A stretch of DNA of 64,000 nucleotides from Candidula unifasciata (GCA_905116865.2 CAJHNH020001990.1:35001-99000); one strand, 5' to 3'. Positions 48,706-61,045 are shown, numbered from the stretch's first letter. The notes: generated from the sequence alone by a model not told the origin. Made by a program: numbers and translations.

Positions 48706-48819
48706 TGAGTTACCTTCAACAACATGCTTGTTACGAGAGAGCAGTGGGTCTATCTCCCTCCCCCTCCCTACAAATAGGGCCCTGGAATGCACACGGAGAA
48801 GCGTTGTGTCTTTTCGTCC

Positions 48820-49030
48820 TTATTAGGATGGCATTTTTCGTTATTTGAAACCCCACTCTTGCTCTTGCCAGAGGCCGCAATATAGCATGGCCATAAATAT
48901 GGCCTAAAGTCTGAACGCAGTCTCTGGGACCTCTCCACTGTGATCCTCACCCACATGGTGGCACATTGTGTTATCGAGTGTTTATCGCTTGTGTGTTGTC
49001 CTGGTGGGGTAGAAAGTCAGTCAGTCGGCA
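48820..49030 (+). repeat. Interspersed repeat family C, full copy
   Basis: GCTCTTGCCAGAGGCCGCAA, TGGCCATAAATATGGCC, CTCCACTGTGATCCTCACCC and GTTTATCGCTTGTGTGTTGT align with 17505-17705. Confidence 0.78.
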
Positions 49031-49064
49031 TACGGAGAAATAATAACAACACTAGGAAAGTGCC

Positions 49065-49335
49065 GTGGCGGAGCGGCTAGAGACTCGCCGCGGTTCGAAA
49101 GGTCGTGGGTGCGCTCCCTGGCGGAGGCGGACTTTTGTTGTTGAAACATGACCTTGGCTCCCAGGTCGATCGAGCCTTGAAAGGATATCGGGTGCAGTCC
49201 CGGTAGGTAAAGGCGGCTGACGTGATACTGACCACATCACTTATCTTTTGATGATTGGTCTATAAAATATAGGTCTAGCCCTGTATGCCCGACACGCCTA
49301 AAGGCTTTGAAATAGGCCCTTTACTTTACTTTAGT
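49065..49335 (+). mobile_element. SINE family A, full-length copy (sense)
   Basis: The reference copy. The tRNA-like head GTGGCGGAGCGGCTAGAG is an A box and GGTTCGAAAGGTC is a near B box. The body contains CTTGGCTCCCAGGTCGATCG, GTGCAGTCCCGGTAGGTAAA, GACCACATCACTTATC, a complement-of-CCAATC block and GCCCGACACGCCTAAAGG, ending in CTTTACTTTACTTTA repeats. At least eight more pieces of this family lie in the window. Confidence 0.85.
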
Positions 49336-49619
49336 AACTTTACTAACAACAACACTAGCAACAAATTTGACTTCAACATTAATTACGACAACAAATCAAC
49401 ATTACTTTAATAGCAACAGTATTAACCATGAGAAAACTCAGCAACATTAATTATGATAGAATACATACCAAAAAAAAAAAAGCAAACAACAGGAAATATG
49501 AATTGAGCTCAGATGAGAAACGACTTCATAGCACTCGGGAAATATCTCATAAACGCTTCGATTCTATCTTCCTATCCCCCTCCCTGTCTCTTAGTGATGA
49601 GTTTAGGAGATATACTACC

Positions 49620-49900
49620 TGTGCCCCCCCCCCCCCCCACCCCCCCCCCCACCCCGTCTCTGAGTGTTGAGTTTAGGACAGATACTACTGGTCGTCTCCT
49701 CCCTTCCTCTTTTTCCCTTTCCCGCACACTGAATAGTTCCTCTCCACACCTTGATCGTTTATTTGTACTTCCCCATTGTTCACTAGTGACCAGGGGGCTT
49801 TGACCACACCTGAGAATAATAATAACCATATCAGTACTGACAGTAGCAACAACAATTGCCCCGCCCCCCCCCCCCCCCCCCCCAAAAAAAAAAAAAACTG
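49620..49900 (+). repeat. C-runs and short CA/CT low complexity
   Basis: C homopolymer tracts at 49625-49650 and 49862-49883 with ordinary DNA between. Confidence 0.85.
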
Positions 49901-50224
49901 AATAATTTGTGGGCAAACTGAGCTTTAGTTGTCAATACAGGTCGCTGTGTGAATCACAGAAGACAGTGAAGTTCACACTGAAAACAACAATTGCAGATAT
50001 AGATAATTTGTTTCACGCGAACGAATGAAGAAGTCGTTGTCAGTACTATGGATTCTTGTTTTGTCATGTGTCTCGTGAATAGGCCATCACCAGACAACTC
50101 ACGGAAGACCTTCTATCCTTTGCCATGACACCCAATGTCCCCCCTCCCCCCCCCCCCCATTCCCAACTGATTCACATCTGTTTATACTTCTGTCTCCATT
50201 TCGTCTTCCGTTATTTCTTTGGTC

Positions 50225-50470
50225 TGGAAATCTCAGTTGCCAAGTGGTCAAGCCGTTTTCCTCGCGCTCTGAAAGTCGTGGGTTCGTTTCCATTTACTAG
50301 TGCAATTTTTACGGAGATCCCTAGGGATCGTCGCCGGTACTACTGACGATCGACGCTTTCAGGAGGCAGCTAGCTGTACTGAGTTATATGGTATAAAACT
50401 CAGTGTAATGCAGTCGAATCTCTCACCTTTACCTTCAACTTTAGCCCAGTGTTGAGCAGATTAGGGATAT
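50225..50470 (+). mobile_element. tRNA-derived SINE, different family
   Basis: Head TTGCCAAGTGGTCAAGCCG (A box) and GTGGGTTCGTTTCC (near B box) with the Ser/Leu-like spacing between them. A body of about 170 bases follows, ending TCACCTTTACCTTCAACTTT. Target duplications not found. Confidence 0.6.
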
Positions 50471-50643
50471 TATAATATGCTTCCTAATAGATTAAAGCAA
50501 GAGGCTCCTTAAGGAAATCATGGACTGATGAAATTAAAGACATTCAACATGGACACGGAATGACAATATCCAGTGCTACCTATCGAGCAATCGATGAAAT
50601 ACTGTTCTTTCCCAAGTCTTGTAACGGCAAGAATGGAAACTGT

Positions 50644-50684
<41 letters not shown>

Positions 50685-51862
50685 TTCTGGGATGCTGGCG
50701 ATTTGTCTATTTAAGTACCAGCGCGTGTTCAACAACTCTTTATTCACTGGAATAATTTTTTTTTCTTTATTAACAGCGATGTGTATAGAGTTACATTTGC
50801 AAAAAAAAAAAAAAAATAGATATTTATCTCAGCTACATTTATGTTGTGATACCGCAACGCCACAATCTATCGTAATTAGTGTACCGTACCGTACCGACCT
50901 TGCATTGTAAAGTGTTACAGAAGAAAACTTAGAAAAATGTTTTCAACATAATCGATGACTTGGTTAAAACTGGCAATGTCAGGGTCACACCGACGACACT
51001 AGATCAGTTTTGATGCAGGGGTCCCTTTTTACAACTATGACATCTGAAGAGAAATTCTCACTTTAATTGGTTAGAAAATGACATGTTGGGTTCAGCTGCT
51101 TGAAAAACAAAAATATTTTATTATGTGGCCCCAAAAAATGTAGGACTTCAGGAGCAGGGAAAAACAGAGGTCGGTGTCAAGATAACATGTCATTGCACCT
51201 TAAAGTATTCGATGATTCGATATGGAAAAAAAAGGCTTGTGTTAGATTAATGGCTTTCAACCTGGGAGCGTTGCCACTAGAAAAGGAGGCGCAAGGAAGT
51301 TGTCCTTGTAATAATCTTGTAATAATGATAAAAAAATTTTGTTTTCAGTTTCATTATAAGTATTATATATTAAAAAAAAAAAAAAAAAACTATAAAACAT
51401 CAAGAAACGGACTTTTTTGTTTTTATGAGCAGTTTGTACATCTACCGAAAAATCTAATTAATCGGATGACATGCGCGTTTGATTATAGATGAGGAAAACA
51501 TTCTGGCCAGAGTGTATCTCCATACTATTTATTTCAATTAGTAAGTAAGAGCACATGCGCATTCCACATTTCGTAAAGTAAACATTTAATCAATTTTCTA
51601 TAAAAACATAACATTGAACTCCACAAAGTGCTGACATTTTAGTGATAAAAACATAACAATGACTAAATTAGATGTAATTGCTAGATGTTTTACAGTACCA
51701 GCAAGCAACAACCTGGGTATGTTGCCTGAAATTGTGTTCCCAGAAACGATGCAGCTAGACGTGTATGCAAATATTGTTTGGGTGTTGCAAGTTGTGAACA
51801 GTTATCAAACATTTCTCTTTCTGGTAGCACTGGGAAGAATAGGATAGATGACCTTGCTAAGG

Positions 51863-51908
<46 letters not shown>

Positions 51909-52999
51909 AAAGGAAAAGAAAGAAAAGAAAAAATGTCACCTTTTCCCCCAAAATCCATTGTAATAAAACCAGTTATCTGACTAAGTGTTGGCAATTATTA
52001 GTGTGTGGTTGATTTGTGGATAATGTCAAACAAGAAATGCTTTTATTCAAGTGTTTACAGACAACATAAAAAGCATGTAATGTGTATTTTACCACTGATA
52101 ATTTATTGTCTCTTAAAAAAAAATGGACTATCCTATTAAAAAAGAGTTGGTGTTTGTACAAATGGTGCTCTAAAAGAATGACAGATTCTTCTCTGAGTTT
52201 ATGAATAAACTGGCTCATTGTGTAATTAATAGGCAGGTCCTGGCTGTCTAAAAACTGTGCCGCACATTGAGAAACACGTAATAAAAAAAAAGCTATAAAT
52301 GTGGTAAATTTGGCTAGATTAAGCTTATTGAACACAAGACATGGTCTTTGCGATGACTTCAAGCTAAACATAATGTTGTACTTTTTCACACTGAGGTCCG
52401 TTGATTATCAGAGGGCAGTATGCTGGCTTGATTTATAGGACTAAAGTCTGGGGTCTAAGTTTTTTTATGAGTCAACATAAAATAATCTGTATCATGCATT
52501 TACTGTAAACTCATTTGTCTTTTCACTAGCAAATCTTACTATATATTTTGCTACTTTCGGAACCTTTGAATTACTTGAAATCCAAACTTCAAGGGGAAAC
52601 AAAATGACAACATGAGGGGTTAGGGGGGGGGGGGGAAACGAAGTAATGAATCCATGAACTTCCCATCATCTCCTCGTCCTAATGAACTGTTGGAAAATGT
52701 AGCGTGGGAAAATAATGAACTTCTTGTTCTTCAATAGCCTATAAGTCCCAACCATCCTATCTGATTTATTTGTACATATAATAAAAGGCAATAAATTATT
52801 TAGTGTCATAATTTTTGCTTCTCATTCTGAGATCAAGAAAACATTAAATGTTTCCTACTTTCACCAACCAATGTATTTATATATTATTTACTATTCCTAT
52901 TATAACACATTTATTTCAAGATACTTATTTCCTCAAAATATTCTTAACAACTGAGCAAAACAGAAAATTAATGTTAGCTATTTAAAACTGCACTAAGTT
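50471..52999. other. Intron 3, low-complexity islands only
   Basis: (GAT)n at 50646-50684, poly(A) at 51371-51389, (AAC)n at 51866-51908 and a G-run at 52623-52635. Open frames such as 51100-51492 (+) and 51973-52389 (-) show no family signature or splice support. Confidence 0.4.
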
Positions 53000-53017
53000 G
53001 TGCTTTTACGCTTTTTG

Positions 53018-53023
<6 letters not shown>

Positions 53024-53104
<81 letters not shown>
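53024..53104. repeat. (TA)n microsatellite
   Basis: 81 bases of TA directly abutting the start of the next repeat (ACTAGCTGCACCCAGCCACG). Confidence 0.97.
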
Positions 53105-53105
<1 letters not shown>

Positions 53106-53296
53106 TAGCTGCACCCAGCCACGCGTTGCTGTGGCCCAGGATGGTAAACTGGAAAAGAGAGAAAATAGAAAGCGCACTTGTCTAATATGGGTAATATCAG
53201 TCATTGCACAGCTACAGAGATAGTCTGATATGCCGACTCTAAAACACGCAACATATCAGTGAATGTCGATATTAGTGGTCGAATAAAGTGCACTGT

Positions 53297-53365
<69 letters not shown>

Positions 53366-54600
53366 ATTTAATTATGGAGGCTAAAGCATCTTGTGTGCTT
53401 AAACAGGTAAAAGTAAACCTCACTGCTATATCTCTAGCTGACCAACAAACTGGCACCCATAAAAATGAGAATAGCCGAAGAAGCGTTATTAAAATATAAA
53501 TATTTAAGAAATGAGAACTGTAAAATAAAGTTTTCAGCTCTCTGAGCTAACAGTGTCTGTCATTAATGAATAGTTTTTGATCGAGTGAAGCGTCAATGGG
53601 AGGCTAATTTGGACTTTACTGAAATAGGATGTCTTTGGGCGTAAGGCGCATATATCGCAACCTAGCTGTAAACCACAACACAACGTGCTAACCGCTCCTT
53701 TAGGGGAAAAAGAAAAATTAGCACCCAGGGGGGAATCGAACACCGGTCATCTGCGCGAAGGGCGGAATACTTACAACTCTACTACCGAAGACTGAAGACT
53801 TAAGGTCAGATTTTGCAGCCTAGCTGTAAACCACAACACAACGTGCCAACCACCCTCTCAGGGGCAAACGAATATTACCCGTCACATGAACATTGTGTAT
53901 CACGTCGCCGCTATCGCAGGCGTACTGTAAACCCCAAAATCGAGCGGGGAAAAAAGGCGTAGATATTGCAGCCTATCAATAAACCACAACAAAACGTGGC
54001 AGCCACCCAGTTAGGCAGTCCCCACCCCCCCCCCTTTCCTCCCAAAAAATATATTACCCAGCGAGGAATCGAACGCCTATCGCGCGAAAGGCGAAATGCT
54101 TACAGCTAACTACGCTAAAAACTATTTGAGCATTTAGTAGAAATAAAATTATATAATAATGTGGAGTTCGGTGTTACACACAGAGTCAAAGGTGACCAAC
54201 AACTAAAAACAAATCCAGGCCGGCAATGAAACCACTAATTAAATGATCGTTGCTGGAGCTATGTCATTCGTGGTTTGTTCAAAACTCATACATACAAACA
54301 CGCGTGGAGTCTAAGGCAACGCTGTCTGAAAATTTGAAAGCGATCGGTAAAGAACTGTCGGAGATTGATCCTAGGGGAAAAGGCATCTATTGACAGCCCT
54401 GCTTAGCAGTCGTGGGTGGCCAATCAACTAAAAACAAATCCGGGCCGGCAATGAAACAAAAAATGATTTGACCGTTGCTGGAGCTACGTCGTTCGTGGTT
54501 TGCGCGATTTTATGACCACCCAAAAAACATGCTTTGAGTCAAAGGCAACGTTGTGTGAAAAATTGAAAGCAATCGGTTCAGTAGTGTCCGAGTCTATATT
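53105..54600. repeat. Cluster of interspersed repeats, including three SINE-like units
   Basis: The left end ACTAGCTGCACCCAGCCACG and the right end GCAATCGGTTCAGTAGTGTC resemble a repeat common in invertebrate genomes that sits next to TA arrays. Inside are a GA array (53299-53360) and three pieces sharing GCTGTAAACCACAACACAACG (53650-53785, 53815-53890, 53955-54120). Two of these have - strand tRNA boxes (GTTCGATTCC). A ~230-bp unit (ACTAAAAACAAATCC(A/G)G(G)GCCGG...) occurs twice (54190, 54420). Confidence 0.65.
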
Positions 54601-56160
54601 TAAGAAACTCGTAAAATTACAATTTTTTAAAATATAGATTCGTTTTATAACATTATCTATAGAATTTTACTCTATAGACTAATAGTTTAACTAATACTTA
54701 GTTAAATTAATTCTTACTTGGTCTCTAGGGAAAGCTTCGTCTATTTGTTTAGCCACCGCCCACTCAAAGGTAAACATCTGGTCTGCTATGCCGCTTCCAC
54801 TGGCCTTTCGATAAAAAAAAAACTGTATTCTTAACGGAACATTTATAGTTCATATTTTTAAAATTACTTGTCTGGCTTCCCCATCCTTAACCGCTAATAC
54901 CTATATGACTTTAATATTTATTATTAGCAATTATGTATGAAAAATCCAAGATATATATATTTTTTTAATCAACATCAACATGTCACTTTTAATCTATTCA
55001 TCTTCATTATCTCTTTGAACTGTTAACTATCGCTTTGTTCACTCTGACCTTGTTTATAAAATTTTCTTATTTATTTTCTAGAACTGATACAAGAACTAAA
55101 GAATTTTCTCTCGCTATTTACAGAGTACTATTCTTATATCTTCCCTAATAACGTCTTACAGGCCAACTTAATTTATTTTCTAATCATTCTTACTTTACAT
55201 TTTACCACTCTCCGGTGCCGCCCATCCATCTAGATGTTATCCATACAAAAATGTGGCTAAGTTAGTGTGTCGGTAAGGAGCATCTAATTTGTCTATCCTT
55301 AAAATTGATAGTTTGACCCACAAACACCACACGTAAACACCACGTCATATTTTACTATGGTAAAGCAATCTTCTAGAAGAACCTTTTAATAACCAAGCGA
55401 TTTAAGGATATGTAAGATTGGGTAAATTAGGCAAATTCATGACAGTACCTAACTATGTTCACACGCACCAACTTACATTAGTTATGTAGGATTCTCACTG
55501 TCAGTACATCTCACGCTTGCATTTCACGGCTTCCGCATTCACAAACTGCACAGCACAGCTGGCATTCTCACCTAAATTTCGTGTTGTCATAGATTGATTT
55601 TGCAGGTTTCTTCGGGCTAGAAGGTTGAAGGCATTCACTCGTTTATATCCGGATGCATTCAGCTCAAGCACTCCAACGGCCACAAGACCAGATCGAAAAC
55701 AAGACTGTCCTGTTTCATTGCACTCACTTCTTTAATAACCTTTTAATTTCCTTGTGAACGTCCAGACTATTCTCAAGCATTCCTGTTTTCTTCGCCTAAC
55801 ATGCTTTTGCCCAAACGGCATAATGTTTCCGTTTGCCTCGATTTGCTCACACATATAATTTTCTTAATACCACCCATTCAGAAAATTTATGATAGTGAGA
55901 TCCGAAGGAGAAAATGACTCCATATAGTCGAAGACCATTCAGATCCATACAAATTTTACCTCTCTGACATTCTCTAATGTTCTCCAGTCATAACAGTCTA
56001 TTAGACCTCATGATGCCAGTTACCAATTGTGCTTTGAATAGATTATGAATTTCGTTGTTGGTTAGCATTCTCCATTTTCCGCCGTTTGCATCTATGATGA
56101 ATCCAGGGATTGTCATAAGACTCTATGTTTTCGAACATTTGTAAAAAAAATTTTCAGAGC
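54601..56160. other. Intron 3, nothing recognised
   Basis: AT-rich DNA with no repeat partner in the window and no credible exon. Confidence 0.35.
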
Positions 56161-56162
56161 CA

Positions 56163-56230
56163 TATCTGGTAGAAAACAACTGGTCTTCTTCTTCTTCTTC
56201 TTCTTTCGTTCGCCTGAAATAAGTTGTCTA
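56163..56230 (+). repeat. Short (TTC)n tract
   Basis: CTTCTTCTTCTTCTTCTTC at about 56183-56205 at the 3' end (in sense) of a LINE relic on the - strand. Confidence 0.7.
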
Positions 56231-56912
56231 TATCAGCAATTGTGTCTCTTGTATAAAATTCACTGTTGTTGTAAATTCATTCAGTGGTTCATAGAGTTTA
56301 CTTTCTACTGTTGTTCTTTCTGGCCAAAAAAGTTTGCCTTAATGTGTCAAAATCGGTGCAGTCCTGAAGTACATGCTCTGCTGTCTGGGGCACCTTTCCA
56401 CAGGTGCACACGGCTGATACGCCTTACTTGAATTTTGTGTACATGTAATTACGTAGTCGGTTGTGCCCTGTTCTGAGGCGGAGGATAATGACTTGTTCTG
56501 ATCTGTCCATAATAAAATAGTCGTCTTGTGCTGGGGCTGGTGGTTTCCTGATTGATTTAATGATTCTTTTCTTTTGGTGGTATGTGACTGGTACATCCGG
56601 CTGCACGTTTGTCGCACCTTCTCCTGTCAGTTGATCAGCTTCTTCATTTCCAGGCACTCCATAATGTGATAGTATCCACTGCATTACAACTCTTCGCTGA
56701 AGGCTAAGTTGTGTCAGCAGTGTTTGCGATTCTGGTAGTTTCCTAAACTGGAGTGCTTCAAGTACTGATTTTGCATCTGTCCGCATTACCTCATACTGTG
56801 AGCTAAGATCGGTATTTAGCAGTTTCTCTGTTGCTATCTTGATAGCCTGAGTTTCTGCTTCATAGTTATGGCAGTACTTTCCGGTTGGTACAACAACAAC
56901 TGGTCTTATCAA
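56230..56912 (-). pseudogene. LINE RNase H domain and C-terminus
   Basis: - strand frame of 162 codons (56912-56424) with YEAETQAIKIATEKL, RTDAKSVLEAL (second acidic strand) and QWILSHYGVPGNEEADQLTG, the RNase H HxGxxGNExAD strand with His-Tyr in place of His-Xaa. It then passes by a frame change into RCAPVERCPRQQSMYF, the usual Cys-rich end. The first Asp strand is missing, so the domain is truncated. It is an independent element from the 41402 relic. Confidence 0.85.
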
Positions 56913-57329
56913 CGTTTTAAATATTTTGAATAAAATGAACAGACGTATAAAATTCAGTCACATTTAGATTTTCTGGTAGAAGAGTAAAATCACTATTTTT
57001 TTCGACTTATCATTTCATGACTAGTCTTAGAAGCTATCCAGAAATCCTTTCATTAATGACATTGATAAACTGACATAATCTATTCGAGAACAGCCACTTG
57101 AGCTGAAATGTAAAGAGTTAAAGATGACTTCTAATTTTTAGGATTGAGTTTATGTGTGTAAGTGCGAAAGTATGTTTGTCTGAAGTGTGTTTGTACGTGT
57201 GCGCATTATCTTGTTAATTAAGTACCCTCATGTGGACGATTTGCTATTAATACACGGCTATCCTACGAATAACGGCCACATATTATGGCGGCTAAAACAC
57301 ACGCTGACAGGGCCTCAGTCACATGTAAA
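56913..57329. other. Nothing recognised
   Basis: AT-rich spacer with GTGTG words at 57145-57205. Confidence 0.3.
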
Positions 57330-57392
57330 TTGCGTACTTCCGGCGACTTAAATTGCGTACTTCCGGCGACTTTATTTGCGGACTTCCGGCGA
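57330..57392 (+). repeat. ~23-bp tandem repeat, three copies
   Basis: ATTGCGTACTTCCGGCGACT occurs three times with small changes, the last running into the foldback. Confidence 0.9.
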
Positions 57393-57563
57393 CTACCACC
57401 ACCGCTGAGAGTATACTAGATGGCTGGGACTCACTAACAAAGCTGCAGAAGATGCGGAAGCTGCTGCTCGTGAGTCCCATCCATCTAGTTTAGCCCCGCT
57501 CTGCGCCACGCATAGCGGCGAGTGAGATACATCGGTGGTGACGGTAGTCTTCAGGAGTCCGCA
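57377..57563. mobile_element. Foldback element (imperfect palindrome)
   Basis: The left arm (TGCGGACTTCC...GACTACC...CACC, then CTAGATGG-CTGGGACTCAC) and the right arm (GTGAGTCCCATCCATCTAG ... GGTGGTGACGGTAGTC, GGAGTCCGCA) are inverted copies. The loop is ~35 bases of GCAGAAGATGCGGAAGCTGC. The right arm is longer by a ~40-base insert. This is a MITE or foldback transposon relic, class unknown. Confidence 0.7.
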
Positions 57564-57679
57564 ATACAGCTCCCAAACGTAGTTGAACGATAACTCTCTT
57601 TAAAGGTTCTATTGTGTATTGACAACAGCAATGATCAACAGAAAGAGGAAATGTGCAATTAATAATTCAAACACACCAA

Positions 57680-58372
<693 letters not shown>

Positions 58373-58553
58373 GATTCAAGGAGCCTAAGCTGTCTTGTTT
58401 TAGTGCCTAATATTATTTATAATGAATAATTATAAAGTGCTGAATAACAATAAAAAAAATGAGTTTTTTTTTCTGGAAAAAAAGATGATAATAAAAAAAA
58501 TGGACCCATGAAAAGAAACATGACTTCAAAAAAAAAAAAATGTTTTGTCGCAG

Positions 58554-58690
58554 GCAACCTAGCCCTCATGCAAATGTATGGACGAGGAGAATTAGACCAA
58601 TCAAACCCAGCCTACCGTATCTTAGCAAACGACAAATCCTGGCTCTATCAAGCGAAGGAACGAGATAAGTCTGACCTGTGTAGAAACTAG
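58554..58690 (+). CDS. Possible terminal exon of the CAP gene
   Basis: After an acceptor GTTTTGTCGCAG (upstream tract A-rich, so weak) the frame reads GNLALMQMYGRGE...SDLCRN and stops at 58688-58690. It would follow exon 3's CFYSP as the family's CNYxPxGNxxxxxxYxxGxxC, and an ending in LCxx is common in CAP proteins. Problem: this frame needs one base carried over (phase 1), but exon 3 ends with two (phase 2). In the frame that fits, the sequence is also open for about 38 codons but does not look like CAP. Either the exon is wrong, a base is missing in the sequence, or the gene is damaged. Confidence 0.35.
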
Positions 58691-58789
58691 ACAGGTATAC
58701 ATTGGTTTTATTCTTGTTGTCGTCCCAGAATCTGTAGCTTTAGCGGAGAGTGAGAAATCTGGTCATATGTGTGTCTCTTTCTTCCCCAG

Positions 58790-58869
58790 ACATGTTGACA
58801 GCCAGTGAGATTCAGCAGCTGACTAGCGCACACAACAGGATCAGGTCGGCCAAGAACAGGGACCCCTTG
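58790..58869 (+). CDS. Second CAP domain, HN-box exon
   Basis: 80-base exon between the acceptor TCTCTTTCTTCCCCAG and the donor GTACGG (58870). Frame: two bases completing a codon, then MLTASEIQQLTSAHNRIRSA and KNRDPL. LTxxEIQQLxxxHNxxR is the standard opening of a CAP domain. It ends in phase 0 directly before (T)WDP in the next exon, the same intron position as between exons 1 and 2 at 2106 and 28542. It has no signal peptide of its own, so an upstream exon must be spliced to it in phase 1. It belongs to a paralogous gene or to the second half of a double-CAP gene. Confidence 0.7.
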
Positions 58870-58870
58870 G

Positions 58871-58907
58871 TACGGTAAACTGTTGAAAGGGAGTTGATAA
58901 GAGAGCG

Positions 58908-59001
<94 letters not shown>

Positions 59002-59068
59002 CGGTAGAACATAGGAAATGAGTGCCAGTGAGATTCGCAGAAATAAATTGAGTTTAAAAGTAATGAAG

Positions 59069-59137
<69 letters not shown>

Positions 59138-59204
59138 TGGGTAGAACATAGGAAATGAGTGCGAGTGAGGTTGGCAAAAAAAATTGAGTTAAAAAGTAAT
59201 GAAG

Positions 59205-59278
<74 letters not shown>

Positions 59279-59348
59279 AGTGGGTAGAACATAGGAAATG
59301 AGTGTGAGTTGGATTGGCAGAAAGAAATTGAGTTAAAAAGTAATGCAG

Positions 59349-59395
<47 letters not shown>

Positions 59396-59440
59396 TAAAC
59401 AGAAAAAAGGGAGAAGTGACTGAAGGCATAGGAATAAAAA
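58871..59440 (+). repeat. GA-linked composite minisatellite
   Basis: Four blocks of (GA)n, each followed by a ~75-bp unit containing GGTAGAACATAGGAAATGAG, TTGAGTT(T/A)AAAAGTAATG and AATGAGAGA, at about 58998, 59134, 59277 and (partial) 59395. A broken GAAGAGAGA lies in the third GA tract. The array starts about 40 bases after the CAP exon donor. Confidence 0.93.
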
Positions 59441-59600
59441 AAAAAAAAAACCAGAAGCAAAACGTGATTTAAGAGTGCCAGATACTGAGATAGAAAGTAG
59501 AAAACGAGACAGGAAGAGAATCAGCGAGAAAGTAGTGCGCCTGACTGCACAGCCAGTGCAGATTCTATATCTGCAAGGATGTGTATGCCCAGTAAGTAAG
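59441..59600. other. Nothing recognised
   Basis: A-rich stretch at 59437-59452 and unique DNA. Confidence 0.3.
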
Positions 59601-59605
59601 CTCTA

Positions 59606-59830
59606 GGAGCCGCCATAACGTGCTCGCCTGCTGGCAAGGTCTAGGAATTAAATCTGCATCGTGGTGGACATTTTGTTGTCGGAATTAGCCTCAGTTCCTA
59701 GGCCGACCTCTTCTAAAATGGGGTGCAGGTACGGAGTAAATATCGAAGCTGTGATGCTGACCTTTGATTGGTGCATACAAATACAGGTCTAGCAATAAAT
59801 AACTGATGTGCCAAAGGTCAGAAATGTGTC
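59606..59830 (+). mobile_element. SINE family A copy (sense), diverged
   Basis: GCCTCAGTTCCTAGGCCGAC, GGGGTGCAGGTACGGAGTAA, GATTGGTGCATACAAATACAGGTCTAG-type order and an ending in TGATGTGCCAAAGG match the 49065 copy loosely. Confidence 0.65.
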
Positions 59831-60355
59831 ATTTTTCAGCTAGATAGCTTTTTTCGTCATTAACAGAGATCATGACTGAGAATAGAAATACGAAGCATAC
59901 AATGGTGTGAAATATCTGGCAAGTAAGAGCAACGACTGTAAATACAGCCCGTCACAATAGGAAATTGATAATAAAGCAGAATAAAATGTTTTGAAGCTAA
60001 ATAACGAGCAATAAGATAGTCTTTAAAATAACATCACTTTATTTATAATGTAATATAAGGATAAAGTAAGAAAGATCGGACATGAAAGGTCATATAATGC
60101 TCCAAAAAGCTTCCTTCCTTGAATCAATTTAGCTATACTAAAACCTTAGTGGGATGTCATACACGCCAGTCTATGACAGCATCAGCGACAACACACATCA
60201 AAGTCCACAAGAACGCCCTTTCAAACGTGTAACGTTAGTGATCTCTGTTAGAAGATGCGCAGATGTCTTCTCTCTACTGTCACTACTAGGTGCATGGTTG
60301 GAAAACAGGTTCTCGACCCATCGTGAAACATAAACACTGCGATCTTTATTTATTA
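59831..60355. other. Intron of second CAP unit, nothing recognised
   Basis: AT-rich, unremarkable DNA. Confidence 0.3.
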
Positions 60356-60695
60356 TTAGATATTCTCGTAATGTGGCGCTGCGTTAGCGCAGTCGATAGG
60401 AGACTCGCTTTCAAATCCCGCTGTTACTCGCTGCAGCACATGGCCGATGTTCGAAACCAGGCGGTTGCCGGGTGTTCACCCAGCCTCTAGGTAATGGGTA
60501 CCAGAGTTACCACTCCGGGGTAAATGGAGGAACGTAGCTGTAGCTACAGAGTTGCGTGCGGACGGCGAAACAGACGGACAGTTTCTTATCAGCTGTCCGT
60601 ACTGGTGTCAGAGCACTTATGGTTTATAACCGTGTACAATGACGCTGGTTCACATCTCCTGACTTTACCTTTTTACCTTTTAGATATTCTCGTAA
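60356..60695 (+). mobile_element. SINE with perfect 16-bp target duplication
   Basis: A 308-bp body (60372-60679) is bracketed by TTAGATATTCTCGTAA (60356-60371 and 60680-60695). The head GGCGCTGCGTTAGCGCAGTC has an A box, and GTTCGAAACCAGG supplies a B box, though at longer than normal spacing. The tail is TTTACCTTTTTACCTTT. The intact duplication marks it as a recent insertion; it is a different family from A and from 18079. Confidence 0.9.
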
Positions 60696-60782
60696 GAACA
60701 AATATTCTCTTTTACACTCTCAGGAAGTCAGTGTCGGCATTGTGCCTCGATTCAAGATAGCTGGAAGTCAGAATAAAAAAAA

Positions 60783-61045
60783 AGTAATTGTTCCTTTTCC
60801 ACGCCTTTAGGCGTATAGTGCATATAGAGCTAGATCTGTATTTTTATAGACCAATCGGCACAAGATGGGTGATGTCGTCAGCATCATGCCGGCAGCCTTT
60901 GCTTTCCAGAACTTCACCTGGTACTCACTCAAGGCGGGGTCGACCTGGGAGTCAAGGTAATTTAAAAAAAAAGTCCGGCTAGGTGAGCAAGCGAACCTTC
61001 CAATCCGCACGCGAGCGTCTAGCCGCTATGCCGCGGCGACTTCCG
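60783..61045 (-). mobile_element. SINE family A copy (antisense)
   Basis: TTCCTTTTCCACGCCTTTAG, ATAGACCAATCGGCACAAGA, GATGTCGTCAGCATCATGCC, GGCGGGGTCGACCTGGGAGT, and the head complement CTAGCCGCTATGCCGCGGCG at the right. Nearly full length. Confidence 0.85.

Noticed and set aside
51973..52389. 138-codon - frame
   Set aside because: AT-rich sequence with no recognisable motif. Chance length is plausible in a 64-kb window.
58790..58869. Direct splicing of CAP exon 3 (39417) to the 58790 exon
   Set aside because: Exon 3 ends with two codon bases and the 58790 exon needs one. The join gives an early stop.
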